Positions 62,469-64,000 of a DNA stretch of 64,000 nt are shown one piece after another. The translations under genes were made by a program, and so were the position numbers. The notes beneath the pieces were generated by a model. That model was not told the DNA's origin, searched no databases, and saw only the letters and a program-made list of their open reading frames with translations. Source of the stretch: Ruegeria atlantica. Its GTDB lineage: Bacteria > Pseudomonadota > Alphaproteobacteria > Rhodobacterales > Rhodobacteraceae. Within the stretch, counting starts at the first letter, position 1, and every line of letters starts with the position of its first letter. The stretch lies in assembly GCF_013032455.1 (NCBI RefSeq), contig NZ_WQCF01000009.1, positions 1 to 64,000 on the forward strand. Reading direction: 5' to 3'.

Positions 62469-63572
62469 TTATTGCCGCTCCATCAGCCAGTCAAACACCC
62501 CATCGCCGACGATGCCCTGGCTTTTGCCGCTCACATAGACGCCGACATGGCCGCCAGGCAGGGCGATCTCGGTATAGTCCGGCGTGCCGACATATTTCTC
62601 CAGCGCCTTCGAACAGGGTGGGGGAATGATGTGATCCTGCAACGCGTAGACGTTCAGTACCGGCATCGTGATGTTTTCCAGATCGATGGTCTGACCAGAC
62701 ATCTCAAAGGTACCCTTGATCAGCCGGTTTTCCTTGTAGAGCTCGATCAGCCATTGCAGCGCCGCTGCCCCTGGGTGGTGCGGCCGGTCGGCAAGCCACT
62801 TCTCCATCCTGAGGAAGTTCAACAAACGCTTTTCGTCCGAGGCTGCCTCGATCAGATCGAGATTGTATTTGGTCAGTGTTCTGACCGGTGTCATCATCTG
62901 AAAGACGCTCGCCATGATCTCGCCCGGCAGGTTGCCGAAAGCGTCGATCAAGAGGCGAATATCCTCATCTTCGAGATTGCGGGTCCAGAGATTGATGAAA
63001 CCATGGGTCTCGTCCGCATCTTCTTCGTCGCCGTGGAAGTCGATCGGCGTGATGGTCAGGATCAAGTTCTTGACCTTTTCCGGATGCTGGGCGGCGTAGA
63101 GGGTCGAGAACACACCGCCTTCGCAGATCCCCAGAAGCGTCACCGCATCGACCCCGGCGTGGGCGCAGATCGCGTCGACGCAGTCGTCGAGATACCAGTC
63201 GACATAATCATCCAGCGTTAGGTTCTGATCTGCGCGTGTCGGGTGACCCCAGTCAACCACGTAAAGGTCAACACCGCGTGCCAGTAGGTTACGCACCAGC
63301 GATCGATCCTCCTGCAGATCGGCCATGGTGTAGCGCCCGATTAGCCCGTAAACGATCAGAACCGGCCCTGTCTTGGCCTTAACACCATCGAGCGGATCGT
63401 AATGGTGAAGTGTGATCTTGTCCTGCGCGTGGATCGGGGTCTTCGGCGTCGCGCCTACATCTACATCTGCCTCTTTCACCTGTGCCAGCGTCTTGGCGCC
63501 TCTGGTAAGTTTCACATAGAAGTCAGAGGCTTCCTTGAGTGCCAGGTTTTCAGGGGCCAAATCGTCAGTCAT
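62469..63572 (-). CDS. phaC: Class III PHA synthase catalytic subunit
   Basis: A 367-residue polyester synthase with the lipase-like box LLGICEGG, whose Cys (C150) is the nucleophile, the Asp in LQDHIIPP (D313) and the His in LPGGHVGV (H342). The class III length and a PhaE-like gene upstream fit a PhaC-PhaE heteromer, which polymerises hydroxyacyl-CoA into granules in the cytoplasm. The ATG at 63572 has GGAGGTATCCA before it; it overlaps the PhaE stop by 8 bases. A GTG-like longer start is less likely. Confidence 0.92.
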   Translation of the reverse strand: MTDDLAPENLALKEASDFYVKLTRGAKTLAQVKEADVDVGATPKTPIHAQDKITLHHYDPLDGVKAKTGPVLIVYGLIGRYTMADLQEDRSLVRNLLARGVDLYVVDWGHPTRADQNLTLDDYVDWYLDDCVDAICAHAGVDAVTLLGICEGGVFSTLYAAQHPEKVKNLILTITPIDFHGDEEDADETHGFINLWTRNLEDEDIRLLIDAFGNLPGEIMASVFQMMTPVRTLTKYNLDLIEAASDEKRLLNFLRMEKWLADRPHHPGAAALQWLIELYKENRLIKGTFEMSGQTIDLENITMPVLNVYALQDHIIPPPCSKALEKYVGTPDYTEIALPGGHVGVYVSGKSQGIVGDGVFDWLMERQ

Positions 63573-64000
63573 TGGATACCTCCGCATTGGTGCTCGTGCG
63601 TGGCTTACGCGCAGTAGACTTGCGGGCCGGTGCGGATTGCGCCGCGACGATCTTTTTCAAATCCCGGAGTTCGCGCCGCAGCCGATAGACCATCTCGTGC
63701 AGGTCATCGATCTCGGTGCGGGTCGGGATCGAATGGGTCTCGCACCAGAGCTCGACCATCTCGCGCTCTCGCAAGCGGTAGTCCACTCCGGCGCGCAGAA
63801 GCTTGCGTTGCGCCTTGAGGAACGCATCGGTGCGCTGGGTGGCGATGAGCTCGTCATTGGCGATCTCCAACCAACGGGTAATCACCACGCGGGGGCCGGT
63901 TTTCCAGATATCTGGATCGGCCATCGCTTCCTTGCTGAACCGTTCGAAGGCTTTCGACCAGGCCTTGGCCGTCACCATCCGGTATTCGGCGCTTGCCTCT
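63565..64000 (-). CDS. phaE: PhaE-like subunit of PHA synthase (5' part outside the window)
   Basis: The C-terminal part of a PHA synthase subunit PhaE-like protein. The segment LLRAGVDYRLREREMVELWCETHSIPTRTEIDDLHEMVYRLRRELRDLKK, shown here only by its elements REREMVELW, PTRTEIDDLHEMVYRLRREL, is characteristic of PhaE, and the Lys/Arg/Ala-rich tail follows. The frame is open through the window end (EASAEYRMVT at the edge), so its true start is to the right. It overlaps phaC by 8 bases and is needed with it for activity. Confidence 0.8.
   Translation of the reverse strand, partial: EASAEYRMVTAKAWSKAFERFSKEAMADPDIWKTGPRVVITRWLEIANDELIATQRTDAFLKAQRKLLRAGVDYRLREREMVELWCETHSIPTRTEIDDLHEMVYRLRRELRDLKKIVAAQSAPARKSTARKPRTSTNAEVSND

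Noticed and set aside
1..64000. tRNA, rRNA or CRISPR array
   Set aside because: No cloverleaf-like sequence, rRNA segment or regularly spaced repeats were found on reading the gaps.

Overview
The window looks like a moderately GC-rich alphaproteobacterial genome segment, most likely a marine member of the Rhodobacterales (Roseobacter group). This is inferred from the gene mix: a psd-pssA-pmtA phosphatidylcholine pathway, a TRAP transporter, a ribose-type ABC sugar transporter with long minus-strand operons, a class III PHA synthase, and IS6/IS30 elements. No rRNA, tRNA or CRISPR array was seen.

Layout. 0.2-0.9 kb: broken IS30 transposase. 1.1-3.2 kb: psd, pssA, pmtA (phosphatidylethanolamine made and methylated). 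3.4-4.9 kb: group II PLP decarboxylase, followed by an IS6 element with visible inverted repeats (4.94-5.77 kb). 5.9-6.8 kb: AroE-like gene lacking the catalytic lysine, inside a 1.03-kb repeat found again at 58.5-59.5 kb. 7.0-30.2 kb: 20 minus-strand genes for uptake and oxidation of an unknown sugar or polyol. They comprise a two-permease ABC importer with two paralogous binding proteins, several dehydrogenases, a fused E1, an E2 and an E3 of a 2-oxoacid dehydrogenase, two VOC proteins, an aldo/keto reductase and a creatinase-like M24 protein. 30.4-34.9 kb: an NDH-2-type flavoprotein fused to a cyclic-nucleotide-binding domain, a putative cytoplasmic regulator (winged helix fused to a MalE-type solute-binding domain) and an SDR. 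A palindrome, ATATCC-N5-GGATAT, recurs upstream of four transcription units of this block and may be the operator of that regulator.

35.1-57.3 kb: a second catabolic block. It holds ThrE-like exporter, two CobW GTPases, Ntn-hydrolase-like amidase, two N-acyl-D-amino-acid deacylase-like amidohydrolases, arylsulfatase, DUF1254 protein, TRAP transporter, AraC regulator, TRIC/UPF0126 protein, OprB-like porin and two other outer-membrane barrels. A 15-bp motif, consensus TGGCRYGAAATGACC, occurs seven times in intergenic DNA, each time in the same orientation relative to the downstream gene, including in front of the AraC gene. The most economical reading is an AraC-controlled regulon spread over seven promoters that takes up and hydrolyses a sulfated and/or N-acylated compound. 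The substrate is not known.

57.4-59.5 kb: IS30 element with an in-frame TGA, then the second AroE-like repeat. 59.6-64.0 kb: minus-strand polyester cluster with PhaE (running off the window), class III PhaC, a long CoA-transferase and an alpha/beta hydrolase.

All assignments come from reading the sequence and translated proteins by eye; no database search was run.
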